42,637 nucleotides of DNA from JADFOJ01 sp041580235 (lineage in GTDB: Bacteria; Planctomycetota; Phycisphaerae; Phycisphaerales; SM1A02). This document shows, one piece after another, positions 1 to 6,845 of the stretch. Position 1 is the first letter of the stretch. Each line of letters starts with the position of its first letter. The notes beneath the pieces were generated by a model, which saw nothing but the letters and a program-made list of their open reading frames with translations, did no database searches and was not told the DNA's origin. The stretch is from positions 1-42,637 of the forward strand of contig JBFGEG010000023.1 in assembly GCA_041580235.1 (NCBI GenBank). The letters run 5' to 3'. The position numbers and the translations under genes are program-made.

Positions 1-30
1 ACCATCTTCACGCCTCGTCTGGCCGGTCAT
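1..30 (-). CDS. possible start of a downstream gene (10 codons only)
   Basis: An ATG on the minus strand opens five bases after the stop of the PfkB-like gene and stays open to the window edge. Its spacing fits a next gene in the same transcript. No ribosome binding site is visible and ten codons identify nothing, so this is only a candidate. Confidence 0.2.
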   Translation of the reverse strand, partial: MTGQTRREDG

Positions 31-35
31 ACCGG

Positions 36-890
36 TCACGACGCCGGCTGCAGCAGCTCCGGCGGCAGTGGTTGATCCGGACGCTCCGCGACGTGCTGGG
101 CGACACGCTCGGCAAACGCCACCGACGCGGCGAGCTCCCAACCCGCCAGCACGCCGTGGAGCAACGCGACGACCGTCGCCTCGTGCGTCTCACGGCGGTG
201 CACCGTCGCGCCGGAGCACGAAGCGTCGGCCGTGCGGGCCGAGACCGGGCGTCCTTCCTGGGCGATGAGCACGAGCGACAGATCGGCCTGACGCGCGAGC
301 TCTCTGGCGACCTCGTCCGGCGGCGTGTCGCCAGCGCCGGGCAGCAGCTGACTGAGCGCGTGGTCGTCGATCACGAGGGCCTCGGCACGGCGCAGTCCGG
401 ACATCGCGTGGCCACGATTCAGATCGACTCCCGCGCGGCCCGCGAGGTCGAAGACGCGCAGCGCCATCCTGCATTCGGCGAGAAAGCGGTCGACGGCGGA
501 GCGGGCTTGTCCGCTGCGTCTGATCAGCCCGCCGAAGACGACGGCATCGGCCCGCTGCGCGACGTCCTCGAGATCGAAGTCCCACTGCAGGTTGTCAAAC
601 GCCGCGTGGCCTTCGAGGCCGCGGGTTCCCAGGGCGCTGACGACCAGACGTCCCGTGGGCAGATCGGGATCGGTCTGGAGATGATCGACATCGACGCCAA
701 GATCCCGGAGTTTCGAGAGGAGGATGTCGCCGGTGGCGTCCTGACCGACGCGGGAGACGGCAACGCCCTCGTGGCCCAGCTGCACGGCGTGCAGCGGCAC
801 CAGCAGGCCGAGGCCGGCCGGCTGCTCGCGACCGCCGCTCTCCCGGAGCAGGGCTTCGCCCACGCCAACGATGACCCGCCGTCGCGCCAT
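36..890 (-). CDS. PfkB/ribokinase-like carbohydrate kinase, active site degenerate
   Basis: A 284-residue protein with the layout of the PfkB sugar kinase family: an N-terminal V-G-x-G-E-A strand (8-13), then G-x-D-x-x-G-D (49-55) followed by L-G-V-D-V, a familiar sugar-binding region. Family members phosphorylate sugars with ATP through an Asp in a C-terminal G-A-G-D motif that forms the anion hole. At the matching place (about 234-250, just before G-V-L-A-G) this protein reads E-T-H-E-A-T-V-V-A-L-L, so the G-x-G-D signature and catalytic Asp are missing. The fold assignment is fairly secure, but kinase activity is doubtful; it may bind a sugar or nucleoside without phosphorylating it. The ATG at 890 has no Shine-Dalgarno sequence but has a TAGAGT box nine bases upstream, suggesting a leaderless message. 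Confidence 0.75.
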   Translation of the reverse strand: MARRRVIVGVGEALLRESGGREQPAGLGLLVPLHAVQLGHEGVAVSRVGQDATGDILLSKLRDLGVDVDHLQTDPDLPTGRLVVSALGTRGLEGHAAFDNLQWDFDLEDVAQRADAVVFGGLIRRSGQARSAVDRFLAECRMALRVFDLAGRAGVDLNRGHAMSGLRRAEALVIDDHALSQLLPGAGDTPPDEVARELARQADLSLVLIAQEGRPVSARTADASCSGATVHRRETHEATVVALLHGVLAGWELAASVAFAERVAQHVAERPDQPLPPELLQPAS

Positions 891-899
891 GGGGTGGCT

Positions 900-905
900 A
901 CTCTA
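900..905 (-). promoter_or_regulatory. putative -10 box for a leaderless transcript
   Basis: TAGAGT on the minus strand lies exactly nine bases before the ATG at 890, and no Shine-Dalgarno sequence lies between. Transcription would start at or next to the start codon. No good -35 is visible. Confidence 0.4.
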
Positions 906-1028
906 CCGCACCGGCCGCTCTCTGCCGCGGGATGGACGAGGTTGTCAGCCTCTTGCGGGTGGCCATGCCACTGACTAGGCTTGGCCCGCACGGTGCGCCG
1001 GTGACGGGAGGCCGGCTGGGAGCACGGG

Positions 1029-1733
1029 GTGACACCACCAGGCCGGATGCTGCTTTCGATCGTCGCTCTCGGTCTGGGCCGAATCGTCTGCGCCGTGGAT
1101 CTGCCCGATCGGCCGGACTGGTGGGAAGGCGTCGGGGACCCCATGAGCCTCGAGCTGGAGCTGGTGCGCACGGTCCTCGCCCAGGCGCCCGCCGCCGAGC
1201 CGCCCCGGGTCGAAGGGGAAGCGCCGGCCAAGCCGGCGTTCGCGGCTGCGAACACCTGGCGCTGGTATCTCCAGGGCAGCTGGGCGTTCGAAGTCAGCAA
1301 GAGTAGTAACGAGTTCGTGATGCTGGGCGGTGGGGTCAACTACTTCCTCGTCAACGGCCTCAGCCTCGGGGTTGAGCTCAACGCCATGTACGTCATCCAG
1401 GATGGGGGCGACGACGCCGTAGGCGTCAACTTCGCGATGCTGTTACGCTGGCACTTTCTGCTCCACGAGCGGTGGACGATGTATGCCGACGGCGGAGCGG
1501 GGCTGCTCGGCACGACGGAGCGGGTGCCGGGACCGATGGTCTCCGAGCCCCGCGGCGGGACGCGGTTCAACTTCACGCCACAGGCGGGCCTCGGCTTCAC
1601 CTTCGCCCTGAACGACGAGGCCCGGCTGTTCGCCGGGGTCCGGTGGTATCACATCTCCAATGCCAACACGCAGGAGAACAACCCCGGCCGTGACAGCATC
1701 ATGATCTACGGCGGCATGAGCTTCCCGTTCTAG
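1029..1733 (+). CDS. PagL-like lipid A 3-O-deacylase / acyloxyacyl hydrolase family outer-membrane barrel
   Basis: A 234-residue protein with an N-terminal signal-like segment, a Pro/Ala-rich linker (about 50-72) and alternating beta strands ending in Phe, as expected of an outer-membrane beta-barrel. Near the C-terminus it has H208-I-S210-N-A-N, the PagL-type His-x-Ser-Asn motif, followed by N-P-G-R-D. In PagL the Ser-His-Glu triad puts a Glu 14 residues after the His; here that position is Asp222. Family members remove the 3-O acyl chain of lipid A at the outer leaflet and so tune envelope permeability; activity here is inferred. The GTG at 1029 follows GGGAG (1018-1022). An ATG at 1047 gives the tighter signal peptide (MLLSIVALGLG...) and may be the true start. 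Confidence 0.7.
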   Translation: MTPPGRMLLSIVALGLGRIVCAVDLPDRPDWWEGVGDPMSLELELVRTVLAQAPAAEPPRVEGEAPAKPAFAAANTWRWYLQGSWAFEVSKSSNEFVMLGGGVNYFLVNGLSLGVELNAMYVIQDGGDDAVGVNFAMLLRWHFLLHERWTMYADGGAGLLGTTERVPGPMVSEPRGGTRFNFTPQAGLGFTFALNDEARLFAGVRWYHISNANTQENNPGRDSIMIYGGMSFPF

Positions 1734-1839
1734 ACAGTCAGGAATTGACTCGATCTCCCTGACCCCTGATCCGTTATCGCCCCCGAATTCGCGCATCGCG
1801 ACCAATCTGCGGCGTTCAATATGCCGAAGATAACCTCGT

Positions 1840-2301
1840 GTGATCGGGGCTCCTGCGACGGGACTCATGGTGCTCGCCAAGACCGTTGAAATCCAGGACA
1901 TACTCAGGCTGTCTGCGAGACAGACGGCCGAGATCCTCGAAGGTATGCAGCGCTCCAAGAAAGAGGTCACGGAGGAGCGGCGGCGGTCGCCGCGCGCGCC
2001 CTACAAGGACGTCTCCCGACTGTGCGTGCTCCTGGAGAACGAGCAGAAGGGCAAACGCACCTACGCGCTCATTCCCCGCAACCTGAGCCGACTGGGCATC
2101 TCGCTCTTGCACGGCAAGTTCGTCTACGGCGGAACCAACTGTGTCGTGGGGCTGCAGGCCGCTGACGGCCAGGTGGTCCCCGTCCGTGGAAAGGTCATCT
2201 GGTGCCGGCTGGTCACCGGCCGCGTGCACGAGCTTGGTGTCCAGTTCGAGGACCCCATCGACGTTGAGGACTTCGTCGAGGGGGCGAGCGATCAGGCCTG
2301 A
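1840..2301 (+). CDS. PilZ-domain protein (probable c-di-GMP effector)
   Basis: A 153-residue protein with one PilZ domain. The two cyclic-di-GMP binding motifs are visible: R-R-x-x-x-R within E-R-R-R-S-P-R-A-P, and N-L-S-x-x-G (N-L-S-R-L-G-I-S) about 40 residues later. The N-terminal stretch (E-I-Q-D-I-L-R-L-S-A-R-Q) looks like a helix before the domain. There is no second domain, so it would act by binding a partner when c-di-GMP rises. The GTG at 1840 gives the longest form. An ATG at 1867 (M-V-L-A-K-T-V-E), ten codons in, is preceded by GACGGGAC and is an equally good start. The gene converges on fabF with an eight-base gap and no clear terminator. Confidence 0.8.
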   Translation: MIGAPATGLMVLAKTVEIQDILRLSARQTAEILEGMQRSKKEVTEERRRSPRAPYKDVSRLCVLLENEQKGKRTYALIPRNLSRLGISLLHGKFVYGGTNCVVGLQAADGQVVPVRGKVIWCRLVTGRVHELGVQFEDPIDVEDFVEGASDQA

Positions 2302-2309
2302 CCTGACCG

Positions 2310-3566
2310 CTATCCGCCGTACCTCCCGAACGCCAGGCTCACGTTGTGCCCGCCGAAGCCGAACGAGTTGTTGAGCGCGTAGGTGATGCGGCGCTCCTGG
2401 GCATGGTTGGCGGCGAAGTCCAGATCGAAATCAGCGTCCGGATGGTCGAGGTTGATCGTGGGCGGGATCACGCCGTGATACACGGCGAGCACGGTGATCA
2501 CGCTCTCCAGCCCACCGGCCGCCCCGAGGGTGTGGCCGGTCATCGACTTCGTCGAGCCGAGCACCAGTTCGCCGGCGTGCTTGCAGAAGAGCCTTTTGAC
2601 CGCATGGACCTCCGCCGTGTCGCCCAGGGGCGTCGAGGTTCCGTGGGCATTAATGTAGTCGATCTGATCGCGGTCGAGGCGGGCGTCGTCGATGGCCGCA
2701 GCCATGGCCCGCACCGCCCCGTCGCCGGTGGGCTCCGGCGCGGCGATGTGGTGGGCGTCGCCGGAGGAGCCGAACCCCCGGATCTCAGCGTAGATCCGCG
2801 CGTTGCGCGACCTCGCCTGCTCGAGCTCCTCCAGGACGACGATCGCCGCGCCCTCGGCGAGCACGAAGCCGTCTCGATCGCGATCGAAGGGTCGCGAGGC
2901 TCGCTGCGGCTCGTCGTTTCGCGTCGACAGGGCCTTCATCGCGGCGAACGAGCTGATGCAGAGGGGGGTGATGGCCGCCTCGGCACCGCCGGCGAACATC
3001 ACGTCCGCGTCACCGCGCTGGATCATGTGAAAAGCGCTGCCGATCGCGTGCGCCCCGGTGGCGCAGGCGGTGGCCGTTGCCGAGTTCGCCCCGCGGAGGT
3101 TATGACGAATTGAGACATTCCCCGCCACCGCATTGACCATGAGCTTGGGCACGGTGAACGGGCTGATCTTGCGCGGGCCGGACTTGAGCAGCACGTCGTG
3201 ACCCTGCTCGATCGTGAGAATACCGCCCACTCCGGAGCCGATGACCACGCCCCGCCGGTACGGGTCCCCCCCGGCGAGGTCGATGCCGCAGTCTTCGGCG
3301 GCCTCCGCTGCGGCTGAAATCCCCATGGCGCAGAACCGGTCCATGCGTCGCGCCTCGCGTGAGTCCATGCATCGGGTCGGGTCCCAGTCGCTCGCCTCGC
3401 CCGCGATCCGGACCGTCCATTCCGGGCCCTGCTCGAACGCGGTGATGGGGCCGATGCCGGAACGCCCCTTGACCAGGGATTCCCAGATGGTCTGCACGTC
3501 CGCACCGACATCGGTCACGGCGCCAAGGCCGGTGATAACGACACGCCGCTGCGGAGTGGTGGTCAT
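2310..3566 (-). CDS. fabF: beta-ketoacyl-ACP synthase II (FabF)
   Basis: A 418-residue condensing enzyme of fatty acid elongation. It joins malonyl-ACP to an acyl-ACP with loss of CO2 in the cytoplasmic type II system. The Cys-His-His triad is complete: C168 in T-A-T-A-C-A-T-G, H308 in N-A-H-G-T-S-T-P-L-G-D and H345 in K340-S-M-T-G-H-T-L-G-A-A-G, with the usual Lys. Length is normal for FabF. It is the last gene of the rpmF-plsX-fab cluster, 93 bases after acpP. The ATG at 3566 has only a weak purine run upstream, but it overlaps the stop of a small frame that fills the gap from acpP, so translation may be coupled. Confidence 0.97.
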   Translation of the reverse strand: MTTTPQRRVVITGLGAVTDVGADVQTIWESLVKGRSGIGPITAFEQGPEWTVRIAGEASDWDPTRCMDSREARRMDRFCAMGISAAAEAAEDCGIDLAGGDPYRRGVVIGSGVGGILTIEQGHDVLLKSGPRKISPFTVPKLMVNAVAGNVSIRHNLRGANSATATACATGAHAIGSAFHMIQRGDADVMFAGGAEAAITPLCISSFAAMKALSTRNDEPQRASRPFDRDRDGFVLAEGAAIVVLEELEQARSRNARIYAEIRGFGSSGDAHHIAAPEPTGDGAVRAMAAAIDDARLDRDQIDYINAHGTSTPLGDTAEVHAVKRLFCKHAGELVLGSTKSMTGHTLGAAGGLESVITVLAVYHGVIPPTINLDHPDADFDLDFAANHAQERRITYALNNSFGFGGHNVSLAFGRYGG

Positions 3567-3667
3567 GTGCGGATCGTCTCGAGAATCTCCGTGAAGCGCC
3601 CCCGTCTGCCACTGACCAGCCAGAACCGGATGCGCGGCCGCCCCCGGTTGAGGGAGAGGTCAGGCAT
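3563..3667 (-). CDS. possible 34-residue bridging ORF between acpP and fabF
   Basis: This frame starts with an ATG inside the last codons of acpP and ends with a TGA that overlaps the fabF ATG, so both junctions are of the translational-coupling kind. The 34-residue product is very basic (nine Arg; begins MPDLSLNRGRP and ends E-I-L-E-T-I-R-T). It may be a real small protein, a coupling leader, or chance in GC-rich DNA. I recognise no family. Confidence 0.3.
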   Translation of the reverse strand: MPDLSLNRGRPRIRFWLVSGRRGRFTEILETIRT

Positions 3668-3911
3668 CGACGCCGATCGAGTCCTTGATGTAGTCGATGG
3701 CCTGGCCGATGGTCTGGATCTTCTCGGCCTGCTCGTCCGGGATCGAGGTCTCGAACTCGTCCTCAAACTCCATCACCAGCTCCACCGTATCCAGGCTGTC
3801 CGCGTGGAGGTCGTTGGTGAAATTGGTCTCGCGGGTGATGGTGCCTTTGTCCACGCCCATCTGCTCAGCGACGATGTCGATCACCTTGGCTTCGATTTCG
3901 GCTTCCGTCAC
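3660..3911 (-). CDS. acpP: acyl carrier protein
   Basis: An 83-residue acidic protein carrying the growing acyl chain on a 4'-phosphopantetheine arm. The attachment motif is H-A-D-S-L-D-T-V-E with Ser39, followed by the acidic helix E-L-V-M-E-F-E-D-E-F, as in AcpP. The GTG at 3911 is chosen because AGGAG lies eight bases upstream (minus strand) and the product then has the normal ACP length. A longer reading from an ATG at 4022 would add an unrelated N-terminal extension. It sits between fabG and fabF and has its own strong-looking promoter at 3994-4022, which fits the high demand for ACP. Confidence 0.96.
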   Translation of the reverse strand: MTEAEIEAKVIDIVAEQMGVDKGTITRETNFTNDLHADSLDTVELVMEFEDEFETSIPDEQAEKIQTIGQAIDYIKDSIGVDA

Positions 3912-3993
3912 AGTGAGGTCTCCTGAGTGCGGGCACGCCCCCCCGACCCGGCGGGCCGGCTGATCGGCGGCCCCGGCGTTCCATCGGGCGATC

Positions 3994-4022
3994 ACTATAT
4001 CCGTATTCGGGGGCGATGCCAA
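3994..4022 (-). promoter_or_regulatory. sigma70-type promoter for acpP-fabF
   Basis: On the minus strand TTGGCA (4017-4022) and TATAGT (3994-3999) are separated by exactly 17 bases; each matches the consensus hexamer at five of six positions. The start site would be near 3987, giving a leader of about 75 bases before the acpP GTG. It lies in the gap between fabG and acpP. Confidence 0.7.
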
Positions 4023-4071
4023 CGAGCGGGTCGGTCACCGCAAATCGATGCTCCGCCGAGATTTTCGGGGA

Positions 4072-4845
4072 CTACGGGGCCAGGCCCCCGTCGATCACGA
4101 GCACCTGGCCGGTGACATATCCCGCAAGATCCGATGTCAGGTACGAAACCGCATGCGCGATCTCTTCCGGGCGGCCGAAGCGCCGGACCGGCAGCGTCTT
4201 GACGACCTCGTCCTTGAGCGGCTGGGGAAGCGCGTCGAGCATGTTCGTCTCCACGAATCCCGGGGCGACCACGTTGGCCGTGATTCCCTTGGACCCGAGC
4301 TCCTTGGCCAGTGTCTTGGTGAGCCCGACGAGGCCCGCCTTGGCGGCGGCGTAGTTGGCCTGGCCCGTGTTGCCGATGAGCCCCGTGACGGACCCGATGT
4401 TGACGATGCGGCCGAAGCGCCCCCGCATCATGGGACGGGCGGCGGCCCGGCAGGCAACAAACGCGGAGCGCAGGTTGACGTTCAGCACGTCGTCGAAGTC
4501 GGCGTCGCTCATCCGCAGGATCAGACCGTCACGGGTGATCCCGGCGTTGTTGACAAGGATATCGAGCCTTCCGTGGGTTGACGCGACCTCCTCCACGGCG
4601 CTGCTCAGCGCTTCGCCGTGGTTGATGTCGCAGGTGCAGACCTCGGCCGCGCCGCCGGCCGAGGCGATCGCGTCGCGCACCTGCTCGAGAGCGTCGGTCG
4701 ACCGGCTCACCAGGACGACCACATGCCCGTCGGCGCCGAGCCGCTCGGCGATGGACCTGCCGATGCCCCGGCTCGCGCCGGTGACGATCGCTACTCGCGG
4801 TTCGATGGCGGACCTCTCTTCCGGCGCGAGGGCCGGGGCAAACAA
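4072..4845 (-). CDS. fabG: 3-oxoacyl-ACP reductase (FabG)
   Basis: An SDR-family NADPH-dependent reductase that reduces 3-oxoacyl-ACP in each elongation round. It has the Rossmann motif T-G-A-S-R-G-I-G, the N-N-A-G motif and the full triad S152, Y165 and K169 (N-Y-A-A-A-K), numbered from the TTG at 4845. The C-terminal G-Q-V-L-V-I-D-G-G is standard. The start is unclear. There is no in-frame ATG or GTG near the expected position, and the TTG at 4845 lies in the U-tract of an upstream terminator. An ATC at 4806, six bases after GAGAGG, would start the protein at the usual place (I-E-P-R-V-A-I-V-T-G). The coordinates given use the TTG. Confidence 0.93.
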   Translation of the reverse strand: MFAPALAPEERSAIEPRVAIVTGASRGIGRSIAERLGADGHVVVLVSRSTDALEQVRDAIASAGGAAEVCTCDINHGEALSSAVEEVASTHGRLDILVNNAGITRDGLILRMSDADFDDVLNVNLRSAFVACRAAARPMMRGRFGRIVNIGSVTGLIGNTGQANYAAAKAGLVGLTKTLAKELGSKGITANVVAPGFVETNMLDALPQPLKDEVVKTLPVRRFGRPEEIAHAVSYLTSDLAGYVTGQVLVIDGGLAP

Positions 4846-4877
4846 AAAACGAGCCCGCCATCAGCGACGGCGGGTTC
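4844..4877 (-). terminator. intrinsic terminator between the lipoprotein gene and fabG
   Basis: On the minus strand the arms CCCGCC and GGCGGG (outer limits 4877 and 4851) enclose a nine-base loop. The stem extends by two more pairs beyond an A-C mismatch and is followed by six T (4849 to 4844). It would end transcripts arriving from fabD and the lipoprotein gene. The T-run reaches the TTG start proposed for fabG. Confidence 0.65.
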
Positions 4878-4909
4878 GGATTGTAGCTGGTTATAGAACT
4901 CCGTACGGC

Positions 4910-4929
4910 CCGCCGGATCGATCCGGCGG
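4910..4929. repeat. perfect 20-base palindrome
   Basis: CCGCCGGATCGATCCGGCGG is fully self-complementary and lies in the roughly 190-base gap after the lipoprotein gene, before the terminator. As RNA it would fold into a seven-pair stem with an ATCGAT loop. It could be a protein-binding site or an mRNA 3'-end structure. TACAAT and TATAAC boxes on the minus strand at 4880-4895 might be a weak fabG promoter, but no matching -35 is visible. Confidence 0.5.
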
Positions 4930-5065
4930 TCCTGATCGGGCGCCACGGGCGGCTCATCCGCCCTGCGAACGTCAGCTCGTGCTCGCACCGGCAGACAAGC
5001 TGCCCGTGGCATTGATCCATGGTCGTACGAGCGTCCCGGAGGCTCGACCCAACGCTCAGAATGGC

Positions 5066-5866
5066 CTAGCGCCCTTTACCCGGCGCTGGTCGCTTGCCGC
5101 GTTTGGGTCGCTTGCCGGGCCCGCCGGGACCGGGGCTGCTCGGGCTGGGGCTGGGATCGCTGGGGTTCAGCGACGGTCCTGAGCCGCCGCTGCTGCTGCG
5201 GCTCGTGTCGCTCAGGTCCATCTGTGGGATCACGATCTCCTCGTCGGGCAGCTCGGCGAGGGCAAGCTCTTCGTCGAGGATCCCGAACCACGCGGAGATC
5301 CAGTCCGTCCCGTGGAGGCGATCCATCAGGTTCGGCGGCGCCGCCACCGCGTCGAAGATGGTGCCGGAGCTGTCGGTCTTGTAGTACCAGAGCTGCGGCT
5401 GGAAATCGTCGTGGACGTAGAAGACGGCCAGCGCGCATGCCTGGCCGTCCGGGCTCACCCCGGTCTGCACCTCGATGCGCTCGATGCCGGACGTCGTCTC
5501 GGTCCACGCGCCGCTCTCGACGAGGATGTCGAGCTCGTCGCGGTCAAGCTTCGAGAGCATGGCGCCGAGCGCCGTGTCGTCGCCCCTGGCGAAGCTGTCG
5601 AAGAACTCCAGCACGGCCTTTCGCTCGGCATCGGTGCCGGGCGCGACCTCCTCGGCCAGGTACACGCGGTCGTCGATGCCCAGCTGGGCCATGAGCTGGT
5701 CCACCGGCGTCACCGACGGCGGGGGCGGGGGCGGTGGAGTCCGGGGCCGGGAGGGGGCGGCCGTGGGCACGGCCGTCTGATCCGGCGAACTGCTGCCGCA
5801 GCCGCTCAGCGAGGCCGCCGCCAGCGCGAAGGCGGCGGCGATCGACTGGAATCTAGGGCTGGTCAT
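5066..5866 (-). CDS. hypothetical lipoprotein inside the fab cluster
   Basis: A 266-residue protein of no family I recognise. It has a lipoprotein signal peptide ending in L-S-G-C (Cys23), so it is probably a lipid-anchored envelope protein. A linker with an eight-Pro run (about 43-50) leads to a globular domain (about 55-200) rich in acidic residues, then a disordered Ser/Pro/Gly tail ending in a strongly basic K-R-P-K-R-G-K-R-P patch. The globular part (conserved-looking F-Y-V-H-D-D-F-Q-P-Q-L-W-Y-Y-K) may be a small alpha+beta domain. Its ATG overlaps the fabD stop by 14 bases, so it is co-translated with fabD, and a palindrome and terminator follow. A surface lipoprotein is not a usual member of this cluster. 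Confidence 0.8.
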   Translation of the reverse strand: MTSPRFQSIAAAFALAAASLSGCGSSSPDQTAVPTAAPSRPRTPPPPPPPSVTPVDQLMAQLGIDDRVYLAEEVAPGTDAERKAVLEFFDSFARGDDTALGAMLSKLDRDELDILVESGAWTETTSGIERIEVQTGVSPDGQACALAVFYVHDDFQPQLWYYKTDSSGTIFDAVAAPPNLMDRLHGTDWISAWFGILDEELALAELPDEEIVIPQMDLSDTSRSSSGGSGPSLNPSDPSPSPSSPGPGGPGKRPKRGKRPAPGKGR

Positions 5867-6776
5867 GGGTGATCACCTTTGTCGTGCGGTCGATACGCTT
5901 CATCAGGCCCCGCAGAACCGAGCCCGGGGCCAGGGCGTGGAACTCCATTCTATCGCCACCCGCCAGCGCCCGGCACGATTCCGACCATTGGACGGGGCGG
6001 ACGATCTGTTCGACGAGCCGCCGCTTGAGAAGTTCCGTATCGGCGGCGTCGTGGGGCTCGGCCGTGACGTTGGACCAGACGGGGACGGCGGGCGTACGGA
6101 AGCTGATCGGGGTCAGGGCCTCGGCCATCCCGTCCGCAGCCGGCTGCATGATCGGGGAGTGGAAGGCCCCGGCGACGGTCAGGGCCGTGGCCCGCAGGTC
6201 CAGCCCGGCGGCCACGGTGACCGCCCGCTCGCAGGCCGCGGTGTGCCCGGAGAGCACGATCTGTCCCGGCGCATTGAAGTTGGCGCACACGAGGATCTCA
6301 CCGCCGGCTGCCTCGTCACAGACACGCTGGGCCTGCGTCTCGTCGGCCCCGATGAGGGCCACCATCCCGCTGTCGGCCGCCTCTGCGGCGTCCTGCATGA
6401 GCCGGCCCCGCCGGGCCACCAGCCGCAGGCCCGCCTCGAAGTCGAAGACGCCCGCGATGTGCAGGGCCGTGTACTCGCCCAGCGAAAGTCCCGCCGCGGC
6501 GGCGACCGCGAGCGGCCCCCGCTGCTCGGTGACCCCGCGGTAGCTGGCCATCGAGCACACGTACAGGGCGGGCTGCGCCACATCCGTCCGGTTGAGCCGG
6601 TCCGGCGGTCCGTTGAAGCAGATCTCGCTCAGGGGCGCTCCCAGCGAATCGCCCAGAATCGCGTCCGCCTCATCGAAGACCCCCCGCGCCTCCGGACTGG
6701 CCTCGACCCACGCCTTCCCCATCCCCACCACTTGCGCGCCTTGACCCGGGCAAAGGATGGCAACGTTCTCACTCAT
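5853..6776 (-). CDS. fabD: malonyl-CoA:ACP transacylase (FabD)
   Basis: A 307-residue enzyme that moves malonyl from CoA to ACP to supply the extender unit. It has the N-terminal C-P-G-Q-G-A-Q motif, the nucleophile S98 in G-L-S-L-G-E-Y and H206 in G-A-F-H-S-P. The residue before the nucleophile is Leu where many FabD proteins have His (G-H-S-x-G); the catalytic Ser and His themselves are kept, so activity is expected. The 69-base gap from fabH holds the small palindrome GCTCCGCGGAGC (6832-6843) but no promoter I can support. The stop overlaps the start of the lipoprotein gene. GGGAAGAGG lies directly before the ATG, closer than ideal. Confidence 0.95.
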   Translation of the reverse strand: MSENVAILCPGQGAQVVGMGKAWVEASPEARGVFDEADAILGDSLGAPLSEICFNGPPDRLNRTDVAQPALYVCSMASYRGVTEQRGPLAVAAAAGLSLGEYTALHIAGVFDFEAGLRLVARRGRLMQDAAEAADSGMVALIGADETQAQRVCDEAAGGEILVCANFNAPGQIVLSGHTAACERAVTVAAGLDLRATALTVAGAFHSPIMQPAADGMAEALTPISFRTPAVPVWSNVTAEPHDAADTELLKRRLVEQIVRPVQWSESCRALAGGDRMEFHALAPGSVLRGLMKRIDRTTKVITHDQP

Positions 6777-6845
6777 CCTCTTCCCAACCCGCTCATCGCT
6801 GATAGGTGACCCCTGTATCTGGACCTTGGAGCTCCGCGGAGCAAG

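Noticed and set aside
310..340. G-A-G-D in the PfkB-like protein (about residues 185-188) as the catalytic motif
   Set aside because: It occurs about 50 residues too early, after L-L-P, and is not followed by the helix that caps the active site. It appears to be a coincidence.
72..974. A 300-codon plus-strand frame opposite the PfkB-like gene
   Set aside because: It is a shadow: the minus-strand frame has clear PfkB features, and the plus-strand product is rich in Arg, Gly and Asp with no motif.
1745..1780. TTGACT with TATCGC as a promoter of the PilZ gene
   Set aside because: The spacing is 24 bases, too long for a sigma70 promoter.
4529..5020. A frame through the fabG start region that begins before the terminator
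   Set aside because: It is out of frame with the SDR motifs and crosses the terminator; its product is Arg-rich with no motif.
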